From assembly GCF_003589595.1 (NCBI RefSeq), contig NW_020654080.1, forward strand, positions 1,001,987-1,065,986: a stretch of 64,000 nt of DNA. The letters run 5' to 3'. The translations under genes were made by a program, and so were the position numbers. Under the pieces are notes generated by a model. That model was given only the letters and a program-made list of their open reading frames with translations, was not told the DNA's origin and did not search any database. Of the stretch, positions 11,020 to 22,309 are shown in pieces; the stretch's first letter is position 1; every line of letters begins with the position of its first letter. This DNA comes from Hyposmocoma kahamanoa (taxonomy: Eukaryota > Arthropoda > Insecta > Lepidoptera > Cosmopterigidae).

Positions 11020-11153
11020 TATAATCCGCCAGAGTCGCAGTTAGGGTCGGAAGCAACTTGCATTCAAATATTCTGCACCTTTTTTTATTGAATTTAAAAG
11101 CAATTATTAGGCATCTCTTTTCATCAATAGCTTTTTTTTACAATATCAAATGA

Positions 11154-11400
11154 CGGGACGAACAAGTCGTACGCCTGATGGTTAAGCTAAAGCCTGCCCA
11201 TAACAGTTACAGTGCCACTCAGAGCTTTAAATCGATAAGATCTGAAGGGCACTGCCACTGCGCCCGACACCATGTGTCTGTAATTTCACCAGCCCCCTTA
11301 CCCTTCAAAACTGGAACGTAGTAATGCTAAAATTACTGTTTGTAATAGGTAAGATGGCAGTACTTCCCCGGACAAATTCTTTGACAAGGAGCCCTACTGC
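11154..11400 (-). repeat. Repeat B, near full-length
   Basis: Reverse-oriented copy from GGGACGAACAAGTCGTACGC to ACAAGGAGCCCTACTGCTAT. It lacks about 30 bp in the middle. The B hairpin region is degenerate (GTAATGCTAAAATTACTG). Confidence 0.85.
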
Positions 11401-11800
11401 TATTAAAATAAGCACTTACACCCATCCACTGCTGGACATAAACCTCCGTCATAACTCTCCCGGTCCTGTGCTGCCCGCACCCAGTCGCTGCAGTTTCTCA
11501 GGTCGTCCGTCCATTTTGCTGCAGGGCGTCCTATACTGCGTTTGCCTTGACGTGGTCGCCAGTCTTCATGATGAATGATTTTCTATTCTTTCTATTCTAT
11601 TCTTCAACAAGTCTGCTTCATTGGGTTTATATCCGATCAAGCAGCCCACTATCGAATAAGATTACTGATTTTGCGAGTTATGTCAGTTACTTTAGTTCTC
11701 GGACGTGTGACTTCATTAGAAATTCGGTTCATCAAAGAATCCCCAAGGATAGCTCGCTCAATCGCACGCTGAGTGAATTTAAATTTTTGAACGAGGTCTG
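11401..11800 (-). mobile_element. RTE-type LINE, ORF2 C-terminal fragment
   Basis: The minus strand encodes the end of an RTE-clade reverse transcriptase protein in two pieces. The outer piece (about 11640-11800) reads FTQRAIERAILGDSLMNR, then TRPRTKVTDITRKISNL. The inner piece (about 11405-11575) reads EDWRPRQGKRSIGRPAAKW, then TDDLRNCSDWVRAAQDR. The same order appears in the RTE copy at 15770-16700. There is a gap and a frame change between the pieces, so it is a dead fragment abutting a B repeat. Confidence 0.75.
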
Positions 11801-13299
11801 TTGTTAATGTTCACGTCATTTTCACCATTCGTTTTTAATTTTAGCAGAAATATTCTGCTTATGTTTCTACCCGTTCAATTTACAGCCTTGGCTTGATAAA
11901 ACACAAAATCTATGCTGGTTTTTTGTGAAAAGAGATTCTGGTATGATTTAAATAAAAAATAAATAAAAAGACATTCATTTTTCATCAAAATATAGAAACC
12001 ACAATGATTGTAGAGTAATATAAAATCTATTAAGGAATGTGGACAAAAACTGTTACATTTATTTTTGACTCACTGTTTTTTTCACATGCAAAATATTTTA
12101 CATTTTGCGGTACAAATAAAACAATCTTTAAATCAAGTTTCTCTAAGAGTTTCACATTTGCCGCCGTCAATATATAACTTATAATTAAAATTAAACGATT
12201 GAAGAAAAATTACAATCTAAGATCAGGCAGTATGTCAATTAGACGCCTTGACCTGTCCCGAAGAACAAAAAATTTTACTATTCAAGCTTCTATAACATAT
12301 TTCGCAACTATTGAGTATATTATGAGGTTTTTAAAAAGCGGTTAGTTCCTAGCTTCGGCACTGTTATAGTGATCTATTCATATCAATGATATACGGTGAT
12401 AAATTATGTATTTTGTGTCATTAATAGATATCGAATTAGGCGGACTATATTTACCTAAACTTTTAGGAAGTAGCACACATAGAGTGGACACTAAATCGCG
12501 TATATTTGTTTTTTAAAATAATAAATAAGGCAGAAATAGGTAAGGTGGCTGTACTTCCCTAGATGGACTGCACTTACTTCCCGGTCTCTGCAATAATGTA
12601 TTACTTCTTCATGACATAAATCTGATCTCAAATACTCTAGGACGTACATTTCAACTTCGTTAATCTCCTCGGATGTGTCATTAGCAAACTGATGGATTTA
12701 CTGTCACAATACGATCATTCGAACTCACTTTATACAACCTTATGTTTATCGGTATTTTAACATCACATATGTGTATTTTCATCTTTACGAACTAAGCACT
12801 AAGTGTGACTTAATTTTTTAGGAGCTGTTAAAATAGGTTTTTTGAACTTATTCTTGTTAAACAAACTATTATTTACCATATTTCATACAAATCACTCGTG
12901 TAGTCTCAACTTTATCGGTGATGTTATAAAAGTGATTTAAAGTTTTTTTGAAAGACAAAATGAGTGTTGGTATAAACTCGCCACCCAGAGAGTCCTAGGG
13001 CCTATAAATGTGTACAATTTACAAGCGTCTTAAGTTGAAGTTGAAAAGTCGTACTTGTTACGGCCTAATAGTGCTTAACTCGATAAAGAACGAGTTTTAT
13101 ACAATGATTTTTATTATATGGCAGACATGTGAAAACCTTGAAGTTTGAGACAAAGTTACGTAACTAAATGAAGGACTATGTTTTGTGATTTTTTAAAGGC
13201 GAGAAACAGGGGTTAGCAATTTGTACATATGTTTGTATTGTATTTTAGAGACTGCTTTGCCTTTGTAATTAGGACAAAGTGTGTAAGTAAGTTACGGTT
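11801..13299. other. No gene; two tiny repeat scraps
   Basis: Mostly unclassified AT-rich DNA. 12488-12525 looks like a scrap of the Penelope 3' end (AAATCGCGTATATTTGTTTT). 12535-12577 is a scrap of repeat B in reverse (GGCAGAAATAGGTAAGGTGG). Confidence 0.55.
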
Positions 13300-13375
13300 C
13301 GGTAAAACATGACATGCGTGTCGCTTACCACCAGGGGCACACCTTCTTCGTCGCCTCACTTGGTATCAAAAAAAG
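13300..13375 (+). repeat. Repeat B, 3' fragment
   Basis: Contains GCGTGTCGCTTACCACCAGG, the TTCGTCGCCTCACTTGGTATC end and the A-rich terminus. The next 70 bases hold another GC-rich scrap with CACCAGGCGCACCCATCAT. Confidence 0.7.
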
Positions 13376-14800
13376 TAAGGGATTGCCAGACGAGTAAGTA
13401 TGAGTTAAAAGGCCGGGCGGTCCCTGTTCCCGCCAAGGCCTTTATAGTGCTTTTCACATACCTCACCAGGCGCACCCATCATAAAAAAAATGTAATTGGT
13501 GTGGTTATTTTTTTAATTATTTTATCAGGTTTTAAAAAAGCCACTTTTGGAATTGCGTCACTTTATTTTGTAGATGCAATAATAAACTATAAGCTAAGGA
13601 ACCCGCATTAGATAATATTTACCTATCTTCATCTGTGGTTCAAATGTGAAAATCTTGATACTTTGATATTTTTAGCTTTAGTCAATTTTGCACTGGCGAT
13701 GACTTTTTACCCTCGTATTTAGTTCATAAGTAACGTATCAAAGTTTTAAATCACAAGTCGATCTTATCGACGTAAACAAAGTACCAGAGTCCATCAATCA
13801 TTCACCGCTTGATTTACGACCAGCTCAAGTGCTGGTGGTAATGGGGGCTAAATGTTGCAGCGACATTGTTGCTTTATAGTGCCGCTGTAATTGTAATAGT
13901 GGACCATAAACGAGAAGTATGCAAAAACTTGGATAAAATGAGATAGTCGAGTTATAACGAGCAATATTATAGACAAGAATATTTATTACAAAGTCACACT
14001 CAAATATTTCATTATGATATCGATGGCTTTCTAGAATAGTGGCCTATCTCACTAGTATGTAATTCACCTGCGACATGGCTTAAAAAAGGCTGAGAAGCTT
14101 CTGCCACTCAAAAGTTACCAAAGTTGTCATATGATTATTCTAACCAATGAAAAGCTTGTACACAAAAACAACACAATAAAATTTAGCATTTTTTGAATAA
14201 TTATCAGTAATAAATAAGAAAAGGGTTAATTTTGGACTGATCCACTGTTGAAAAGCAGCAAAATATGGGAGTCACGTGACCTGATAAGATTGTTTAATGA
14301 ATAAAAAATAAAAAAAGAAAGATTTTAATTTTTTATTGTATTGTTACGTGTGTTCTGTTCCGTGAAAGCGGGACACTTTTAAGTATTTTGCGGACAGCGG
14401 GATAAGAAGCCTAAAAGCGGGACGTATGGTCACGTAAAGCTTACGCTGTTTGGAGCCGTTCTACCAATACAAAGTTAATGGAAACAGCTTTGAATGAGCA
14501 TATCTCCGTCAGACATCCACATAGCTATGGTGGCCTCTTGCGAAAGAGCCGAAATGACTGTCGACACTCGCCACTGTGTGTCATGTTAGAACAGTGTGTT
14601 GGACTATAACTTGAAACCGTTCCACAGCATTGGAACTTATTGACAATGCTGAACAAGATTTGAACAGCAGTGTAATTAGGGTATTTGCAGCTCAATGACG
14701 AGAGTTAGTGCTTTGTAACTCGCTAAAGAGAATGGCGTGCAGCGGTTTTGTTTCCGATTAAATTCCTAAGATCTGTGAATCGTTACTAAGGCTCAATCTG
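13376..14800. other. No recognisable gene
   Basis: Unclassified. The GC-richer piece at 14440-14620 reads as no protein that I know. Confidence 0.45.
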
Positions 14801-14802
14801 TA

Positions 14803-15008
14803 TTGCGACGGAACAGAATGAAAGCGAATTTTCGCAACGGTATTGTACATAGCATAATGACCTTTTTGGTCAGTCAACTGTGTATCGTACAAACTAGATA
14901 CGAGCCAAAATCTCCGCGGAATTCACGTGAAGGCGCGAGCAGCTCGCTATGCTATATATTGTACACAATATCGTTACAAAAATTAGCTTCTATTCCGTTC
15001 CGCGGCAA
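14803..15008. mobile_element. Foldback MITE with TA target site
   Basis: 206 bp bounded by TA on each side (14801-14802 and 15009-15010). The left arm starts TTGCGACGGAACAGAATG. The right arm, reverse complemented, starts TTGCCGCGGAACGGAATAG, and the two stay recognisably complementary for about 55 bp inward to the ATAGCAT motif. The TA flanks fit a Tc1/mariner-type origin. No coding content. Confidence 0.7.
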
Positions 15009-15059
15009 TATGAATTGAGTGTAATTGTACAACTTGTCAGCAATGCGCCACGTCTCCAA

Positions 15060-15305
15060 CATTTTGAGAGCTTCTTGTGAAAGAGTACGTCTAGAGACGT
15101 ACCTGCCACAATAACCATTTCTGCCGCTAAGCAGTAACGTGCGCGTTAATGCGTTCCAGTTTTCAAGAGTTGGTGGTGAACTATAGGGACTTGTCAACTT
15201 TATGTTTCAGGGCGACAGGTGCAGTAGCAGTGTTCTTCAGGTCTTTACACAATGGGTAGGCGAGTCGCTTACCACCAAGTGGACAACTTATTTGTCATTT
15301 CACAT
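15060..15305 (+). repeat. Repeat B, diverged copy
   Basis: Runs from GAGAGCTTCTTGTGAAAGAG through ATTTCTGCCGCTAAGCAGTAA and CTTGTCAACTTTATGTTTCAG to CGCTTACCACCAAGTGG. It is GC-rich and more diverged than most. Confidence 0.75.
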
Positions 15306-15309
15306 CGTA

Positions 15310-15760
15310 CAGACTTTGAAAAAGGTCGTGTATATCATCGCACGTGTATAATTTCTTATCCTATTTCCAAACAGATCAGCATCCAACACCGGTACGTATT
15401 ACACAAAACATAAGTCTCTCAGCTCCACGTGAGTTTCCTCTACCGATATATCATCAAAGCATTGTTCCGTTATCATTACCATTTCATCAACAATTACAAT
15501 GCCCCCCATAGCTTTTTATGAGTTCGGTCTTTACGTTTATAGCATATGATGTAGGTATATAATATGTATATTGGCGTATTGGTCGCGTGTCTTCACGACT
15601 TGTTAATTGGGAAGAAATTTAGTGTAGTAAATAACTATTATGGTCAATAGAGTTTGTAGAGTTAGGCATAGACTAGAGCAGATTTGAGCTTATTGTTTTT
15701 GGAATAATTATTGTGTTGATTTGACAAATACACTTTACAAATAAGGATAATTTATGTAGG
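15310..15760. other. No recognisable feature
   Basis: Unclassified AT-rich DNA. Confidence 0.45.
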
Positions 15761-15769
15761 ATTTGTTTA

Positions 15770-16700
15770 CTGTTTAGGGAGTAAGACTGGGAGATGTTAT
15801 CTCCCCAGAACTATTCACCGCTGCACTATAAGCAGTTTACAGGATTCTGGACTGGGAAGGGCGAGGCATCAACATTAATGGCAAGTACATCGCTTACCTT
15901 CGGTTCGCCGATGATATCGTAGTCATGGTTGAGACTATGGAGGACCTTAGTACAATGCTCGATGACCGCAGTAAAGCCTCAGGAAGAGTCGGTCTTAAAA
16001 TGAACATGGACAAGACGAAGATCATGTCGAATAACCATTTACGGCCAACAACCATGAAGGTCGGAAACTCTACATTCGAAGTTGTTGACGATTATGTATA
16101 CCTTAGACAAATTATCCAGTTAGGTAAGTTCAGTTCGAGAAAGAGGTCAATCGTCGAATCTGACTCCGCTCGGCAGCGTTTGGGAAATTACGCATATCTT
16201 CTTGTCCAAAATACCACAGTGTCTCGAGACAAAAGTCTTTGGCCAGTGTGTGTTCCCCGTGATGACTTACGGCTCTGAGACGTGGTAGCTCACTATGGGC
16301 CTCATAAGAAGGCTGGTCACTCAAAGAGCAACGGAAAGGGCAATGCTCGGAGTTTCGTTGCGAGAGCGAATCAGTAATGGGGATATCCTCATTACTGAAG
16401 GGAAGGGAACCACAAGTAACCGATGTAGCCCTAAGAATTGCAAAACTTAAGTGGCAATGCGCAGGGCACATTACTCGTAGAAGAGATGGCCGATGGGACA
16501 GAAGAGTTCTCGAGTGGCGACCGCGTACCGGTAGACGCGGCGTGGGCAGACGGTCCACAAGGTGCACTGATCATCTGGCGAAGGCTGCGGGAATCCGCTG
16601 GATGGAAGAGGCGCAGGACAGGTCGTTGTGGCATTCCTTGGGGGAGGTCTATGTTCATCAGTGGACGTCGTTTGACTGAAATGATGAATGATGATGATGT
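15770..16700 (+). mobile_element. RTE-clade LINE, 5'-truncated, with 9-bp target duplication
   Basis: A 931-bp 3' portion of an RTE-type non-LTR retrotransposon. The 5' edge begins inside the RT domain (VRLGDVISPELFTAAL, from about 15779). The 3' edge ends in a short (GAT)n tail, as is usual for RTE elements. The 9-mer ATTTGTTTA occurs just before (15761-15769) and just after (16701-16709), which is the target-site duplication and fixes both ends. The insertion is therefore a normal target-primed event truncated during copying. Confidence 0.85.
15779..16679 (+). pseudogene. RTE reverse transcriptase, C-terminal half, broken
   Basis: Encodes the last part of an RTE ORF2. The RT catalytic core is present as RFADDIVVM (about 15900-15926), with GDVISPELF upstream and VGLKMNMDKTKIMSN downstream (about 15982-16035). 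After a frame loss near 16100 the C-terminal domain continues as VTDVALRIAKLKWQCAGHI, then GRWDRRVLEWRPRTGRRGVG and ends in EVYVHQWTSFD at 16676. There is an in-frame stop (TAA) at about 15828-15830 and at least two frame changes, so it cannot make enzyme. The antisense open frames at 16130-16776 are shadows of it. Confidence 0.85.
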
Positions 16701-16709
16701 ATTTGTTTA

Positions 16710-18229
16710 AGTCTGAGAAAGTGTATATTGCTAGAGGTTTATTACGCAAAAAATCTGACAATCTTTTCTCTCTCATACTGTCATCGGCTGCAATAATGAA
16801 ACATCACATGTTTGCAGTAATACGGGAAGATGAAAATAATGTATATCATGGTTGTTGAAAAGAATAGGCTGTATGGCTTTATTTATTTATTAAGGTTCAT
16901 CGTTCACCATTCCTTTTTATTATGGTTAGGAACGCGGAAAAAATGTTCATCTGGTGAGGTCATAACTTTATTTTTATACTTGGGCACAAAACATGAAGTA
17001 ATAAGGTCTCTGTTAAAACTTAGTCGTTCTAAGTCTTCATTCATTTCGGCTGCTGTAAACCATGAAAGGAAAACCTGGAGAAAACTTTCGAAAATTTTTA
17101 AAAACTTGTAATCAATAATTATTTCAAAAGCAACGTCTCACTCTCACTATCACGACTCTTAACCCTCAGCCGTGACGTATGTACGTTCAAAAATCAAGTA
17201 ATAAAAGAAAAAACGTAGCAAAGAAATTTAGTGTTTGAAATCCTTTGTAAATATCACATAATTTAGTGAATAATAAATTCTCAACCAACTCTCTAAATGG
17301 TTTCTTAATTTTTATACCATTATCAATTTGAAATGTTGTCAATCATGAGTTGTTTCTATTGCAGGGGTAAATATTATACTAATTGCACATTTTTTTACAG
17401 ACGAACACTACATGCAAACTATTGGACACAATGAAGTAGTCCGTGATGGATCTGTACTCGACTCGTATCTATGAATATATTTCGATAGTAAAGAAAAAGA
17501 AACAATATAAAATAAATAAACCTAAAGTGCAGTACCATATATTCTGTGCCTAAAGCTTGCATAAGTGAAAAAAAAGATAAATAATATCATGAAATATGTC
17601 TAGATTATTAATATTCATGCTATGATTATATAAGGTGCATAGACGAGGAACTGGCGAGTTGCGGTCCGATGCTGTACTGCGGGTTGGCGTCGAAAAAAGA
17701 GCTTTAATTCTGTGACGGGTGTGACATCGCCGCTTACAATTACGCGTGTGCAACCGCTCTAAGTAGTGAGGAGCAATTTATTTCATAACGAATGATGTTG
17801 TACAGACAAATCATATCTAGCATGTCTCTACGTTTGTTGAGAAACCGTTAATTAATCATTTTAAACTTCTTTAACCTGCTCTCGTATTTATGCCAGAACC
17901 GTCAAAATCTTACAAAAAAAAATCGAATATTTATTGACACCTCTACACACTGTAATTTCTATGCAAATATAACAGAACTGTCGAAGCCAAGGAAATAAAT
18001 TTGATACAGATGCTACGCGACGACTTGATCCACACAAGGCGACACAGGGCGAAGCAAGTCGGCACTACTGAGAGAGCCAACCAGTTAATATGGAGATTAT
18101 ACGTATTGGCACGTTCTCAATAATTATAATTTACGTTTACAATGTTAGGGGTCAGTCGGATTTGGATTATCATTTTCGATTATGACCTTTTAGTTAACTA
18201 CTTTATGCTTTGTGTTTAAAGTTCCGTTA
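16710..18229. other. No recognisable feature
   Basis: About 1.5 kb of unclassified DNA. The plus-strand open frame at 16830-17111 has no resemblance I can defend. Confidence 0.45.
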
Positions 18230-18335
18230 TTGGTTTAGGAAGGAAGGCAGGAAGAGCGATGGTAGCAAGTTGGGATAACGGTTGTTTTTCAATTGACAGG
18301 TTGTCGGTTCGATTCCCCGTAGCGGTATATGACTT
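18230..18335 (+). repeat. tRNA-like segment, probable SINE remnant
   Basis: Contains box A-like TAGCAAGTTGGGATAACGG and a good box B, GGTTCGATTCC, in tRNA-like spacing. The acceptor stem cannot be closed convincingly, so I call a tRNA-derived remnant and not a functional tRNA gene. Confidence 0.4.
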
Positions 18336-18479
18336 TCATTTATAAGTTTGGTAGCAATACCTATAGTTAATGGTCAAGCAATATATAGTAATGAAACAAA
18401 CAAATGTAACGTAAATTGGAATGTTCTTTGTAAAATTAAAAACAAGGTATTTGATTAATAACTTTTGGAACTATAGTGA

Positions 18480-18640
18480 AAAAATAGTGAGCATTGCATT
18501 AATATTAGACATGACTTGTTGATGACTGTACCGCCTCAGTCAACCGTGACCATGGGACCTGTAATGGGCCCGAAACGTTGGTTTGTTTGAAAAAACAAAT
18601 ATACGCTTAAATCCGGTAAAATAGTATCATTTCCTAAATG
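18480..18640 (+). mobile_element. Penelope-like element 3' end
   Basis: A 5'-truncated copy containing only the terminal untranslated region: ACTGTACCGCCTCAGTCAAC, GACCATGGGACCTGTAATGG, CCCGAAACGTTGGTTTGTTT, ending TAAATCCGGTAAAATAG. The same block recurs at 35555-35710 (minus), 36044-36108 and 45985-46135. I link it to PLEs because in the copy at 47158-48175 a similar GACCATGG block follows the GIY-YIG reading frame. Confidence 0.65.
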
Positions 18641-18917
18641 AACCCTTCATCATTTTTAAAAGATATAAAATGCCAAAATATGCGCTGACGACAGAGTAGT
18701 TCGATACTTAGATCAAAACAGAAGATAATCATAGATTTTACGAGTTTTTAATGTTTAGTATTTTACGTAATTTTGTTATAAGATTTTATAATAATTGCAA
18801 ATTGAATCTTATTTAAAAGGAAGATTTTTATTTTATTAGCCAAAAACCTGTTCAACAAAATTACTATTCACCTTTTATTTTTGAAATTGCAGTGCAACAC
18901 ATAGTTTTTAATTCAAA

Positions 18918-19145
18918 AGATCTGAGTGCATTGCTACTGCGCCTGTCACCCTGAGACATAAGTTGACAAGGCCCATGTGCCTGTCATTATGAAATTACAA
19001 GCACATAAGAACATCATCCTTACCCTTCCAAACCGGAACACAGTAATGCTGACATTACTGCTTGGCGGCAGAAATAGGTAAGGTGGCAGTACTTCCTAGG
19101 ACGAATTGTTTCACAAGGAGCTCTACTGCTATCACTACAAGTACC
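18918..19145 (-). repeat. Repeat B, 5' two thirds
   Basis: Clean reverse copy from GATCTGAGTGCATTGCTACTG to CACAAGGAGCTCTACTGCTA. It has a good internal hairpin (CAGTAATGCTGACATTACTG) and is followed directly by another B copy in the same orientation. Confidence 0.85.
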
Positions 19146-19167
19146 TACTTTGGCCAGAGGAAGGAGA

Positions 19168-19440
19168 AGAGGAATGAGACAAGTCGTGCGCCTGGTGGTA
19201 AATGACACGCCTGTCCATAGCAGTTCCAGTACCACTGAGAGCTTTAAATCACAAAGATCTGAGGCGCACTGTCAATGCGTTCGACACTCTGAGACTTAAA
19301 TTGACATGTCCCATGTGCCTGTAATTTCAACAGCACCTTTACTCTTCGAAACCGGAACGCAGTATGCTCACATTACTGCTCGGCGTCAGAAATAGATAAG
19401 GTAGTACTTCTCTGGACGAACCCTTTCACAAGGATTGGTG
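19168..19440 (-). repeat. Repeat B, near full-length, tandem with previous
   Basis: Reverse copy from GACAAGTCGTGCGCCTGGTG to GAACCCTTTCACAAGG. It is in tandem with the copy at 18918-19145. Confidence 0.85.
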
Positions 19441-19534
19441 TCAGATAGTTAGTGGTATTTAAAAACAACCCTGTTTATTAAACGCTAAAAGCGTTCCACT
19501 TTTTACAAAACATAATAAATATGACAATATGATA

Positions 19535-19805
19535 AATCTGTCATAGATTTCTCATAGATGGCGCTACGACTAAAAAGTCGTTGAAAGACCAAGTACAAAG
19601 ACACGACGCAAGCACATAGAAAAATTCGTGAGGTCCGTTGGTTCGTTCCGTGGCTTAGTTGGTATAGCGTCTGGCACGGTATGCAAGAAGACGTCGGTTC
19701 GAAAGAAGGAATTTTTTCTGAGTGTTCGATCTTTGTATTAATAATTATAACAAACTAGTGGAGTAATTTCACAAAACATAATTGAATATCAATTCAATAA
19801 AAATT
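19535..19805 (+). mobile_element. SINE-2, most complete copy
   Basis: The fullest copy in the window, about 270 bp. It has the lead TCATAGATTTCTCATAGATG, the head TTCCGTGGCTTAGTTGGTAT (box A), the ATGCAAGAAGACGTCGGTTCG box B start (the second half of box B is deleted), and then the complete tail ending in ATATCAATTCAATAAA. It sets the extent of the family. Confidence 0.85.
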
Positions 19806-19959
19806 TAATTAAATATGACACTTTTTAGAACTGTATTTGGAAGAATAAGTTCAAACGTGCAAGCATCTCCGCGACGACTCCCCCCGTCCTACAAAGTGTT
19901 ATTACCGTTTAGAGTGATCTATTTAAATCTATTTATTTTTGTATGAAAGTTTTGAAGAA

Positions 19960-20168
19960 ATTACCTCCGTGGCCGAACGGTTATCACGCAGCACTGCTAC
20001 GCAGAGCTCCCAGGTACGATTCCCAGGCCGGGAGAAATATTTGTATGGCCTTCATTTATTACTCTCGTGAGTTTGGGTGTAATTTGTGGTTGTCTATGTG
20101 TATTTCCATGGCACCCGCAACACAGGGTTTCCCTAGTGCGGGGCTACGTTGAGTGTGTGCGTTATTAC
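19960..20168 (+). mobile_element. SINE-1 copy
   Basis: Full-length copy: CCTCCGTGGCCGAACGGTTA head, a damaged box B (GGTACGATTCC), the GGGAGAAATATTTGTATGGCC body and a GTGTGCGTTATTA end. Confidence 0.85.
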
Positions 20169-20170
20169 AT

Positions 20171-20667
20171 GCTAAAGTGAAATATGATGAATTATTAAGT
20201 CATTAAAGAAATATTGTTGTTTATCATGTTACTAATATGGTCCTGCGAGATTGTTAATATTTTACAAAGAACCCGGTACACATATCTCCCACTTAGCCAA
20301 AAGACCTGTTTTAAACTACAACTCAACACCATCAAAGTAATCACAGCAGATCATTGCGCTGTTATGTCATTTACGAGGCAGTAATGTGCTTCGCTGCCTT
20401 GACCCGAGTGGAATGATGCATGGCAGACAATCTCCTCATTTGCTATTTGTAAGGTTTTTAGGTTCACTGGGCGATAATACTTGTGCCATGCTAGTTATTA
20501 AAAAACCGAATCCAATTCACTCACACCTGGCATTGCACAGTCACCTTTTGCTATAGCAAATTAAAACCATATGTGAAAAAGGTGAGGTTGTATAGATGTT
20601 CTTTTGTTAGTTACATACATACTCACATATATTCATTGTCTTACAATTATATGGACGTCGGGTCCGC
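20171..20667. other. No recognisable feature
   Basis: Unclassified. Confidence 0.45.
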
Positions 20668-20671
20668 GCTA

Positions 20672-20765
20672 AAAAGTGTCCGCACTTGTAAGGCGCTAAA
20701 ATCGTATACAGAGCGCGACACTCCGCTTTAGTCTTCATTTGTTCTACTGACAGCGCGATACTGCG
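20672..20765 (+). repeat. Copy of the sequence upstream of the THAP exon
   Basis: Contains AATCGTATACAGAGCG and CGCTTTAGTCTTCATTTGTTC ending ACTGACAGCGCG, matching 59692-59776 over about 85 bp at roughly 80% by eye. At 59 kb this block lies directly before an ATG that opens a THAP domain. Here no THAP codons follow. Confidence 0.7.
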
Positions 20766-20874
20766 ATGACATTACAATTTAAATTTCGAATAGGTTGACT
20801 TGGGACATTTTTTTCGTGGTTTTTGTATTAGACCCGTCGTCCATTTATTTGTAAGTCAATGCATATATTACATA

Positions 20875-21050
20875 CATTTTTCCCATCGGGATGAGTAGAG
20901 ATGGCTGCCTTCCACTTGCTACATTCCTGACACACAGCTGTAGCCTCGTCAACACGCATCAGTGCTTTCTTTCATGTTCGTCGGTTAAGGATATTCTTGA
21001 CCTAACCTTTTTTACGACGTCATCAATTTGGTACGTTCATCGTGGTTGTC
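20875..21050. repeat. Possible dispersed repeat (GATGAGTAGAGATGGC type)
   Basis: The CCCATCGGGATGAGTAGAGATGG / CCTTCCACTTGCTAC pattern is one that I associate with a common lepidopteran repeat. There is no second copy in the window to confirm it. Confidence 0.35.
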
Positions 21051-21132
21051 CCTTAGCAATTTGTTAGTTCTTTGTTAGTTAGATATGTACATACATACCA
21101 TAACGCTGGTTTCGCACTTTTTTATGATATCG

Positions 21133-21375
21133 CGATGGGACAAGAACAAGTTGTGCGCCTGTTGCTAAGCGACACACCTGTCCATAGCAGTTGCAGTACC
21201 ACTCAGAGCTTTGACTGAGACATAGTTGACAAGTCGCATGTTCGCAATTTCACCAGCACCCTTACTCTTTAAAATTGAAACGCAGTAATGTGAGCACATT
21301 ACTGCTTGGCGGCAAAAATGACAGGCGTGTCCCTTACCACCAGGCGCACGTCTTGTTCGTCTTGTCACTTGGTAT
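21133..21375. repeat. Repeat B, inverted chimera
   Basis: The left part (21133-21318) is a reverse B copy that contains a perfect hairpin, GCAGTAATGTG then AGCA then CACATTACTGC (21280-21308 region). At about 21319 it switches to the forward 3' end of B (GACAGGCGTGTCCCTTACCACC, then CACTTGGTATCATAATAAA). The same end block is thus present at both edges in opposite orientation. Confidence 0.75.
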
Positions 21376-21486
21376 CATAATAAATAAAATTATATATTTT
21401 TGAAGACAATAGACGGTTAGGGCGATGTCACCAATGACCGACATTGTAAGGGAAGTGTCTTCAAATTTGAAATAGCTTTTTAATTA

Positions 21487-21740
21487 ATTTAAAAAAAAGA
21501 GGAGGTTCAATTTCGACAGTTTTTTAAAATTATTGTTTTGTTTATGTCACGCGATTACGCATTTGTGAATCGATTTTGATGAATCTTTTTGTTTGGAAAG
21601 AGGGTACCTCAAATTAGTTCCATTTAAATTAGAATAAAATATTCCACCTCTAAGGGAAGTAAATTGGGGGTTGAATCCGGTTTAACGCACTTTCTGGTAA
21701 CCGATTGTTACTTTTTAGTACATATAAGTAAAGTTTGAAG
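21487..21740 (+). repeat. Repeat C copy
   Basis: Forward copy: AAAAGAGGAGGTTCAATTTCG, TGAATCGATTTTGATGAATC, TAAATTGGGGGTTGAATCCGG. The right terminus is eroded. Confidence 0.7.
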
Positions 21741-22309
21741 TCAGTTTCTTTATTTTAATAAAAAATACATATATGTCTTTAAACATAATATTAAAAAGAA
21801 TTAGTTTACTTGTCGGATATAATCCTCAAGTAAGATTATGCTGTAGTAAGTTTTATAAAAAAATTAATAGGTATAGTTATTACTAAAAAACCCTAAACTA
21901 GAATTTCTCTAAACCTGTATTCGACTCTTACCAATAATGAACACCCAGTAACGGACATTTACCAAAAACAAACGTGTTAGTATGATACAAAATTTTGTCC
22001 TTTTAAAAAAGATGTCGAACATTGGTGCTTCTCGTTCACTGGTGCCACCACCGTACCACTCCTTATTTATTTTATTTTGAGGGTACAAACAGTATCACAA
22101 TGTAATAGAAACTATATTAGATAATTATAAGTAAAAGCAGTTCCCTACTGATAAAAATACAATAGCAAAATACAGCATTGACAACACTAAACAACTAAAC
22201 GACTTTGTATACACACACATGACACATTATAGAAGCAATGTAACATTACGTAAATTAGATTACTTTAGTAATAAAAATGAATTAAATAATACATTCGTAA
22301 CGTATGCAC
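21741..22309. other. No recognisable feature
   Basis: Unclassified AT-rich DNA. Confidence 0.45.

Noticed and set aside
10538..11063. Open frames across the N run on both strands
   Set aside because: They exist only because N codons contain no stops.
16130..16776. Arginine- and proline-rich minus-strand frames
   Set aside because: Antisense shadows of the RTE reading frame.
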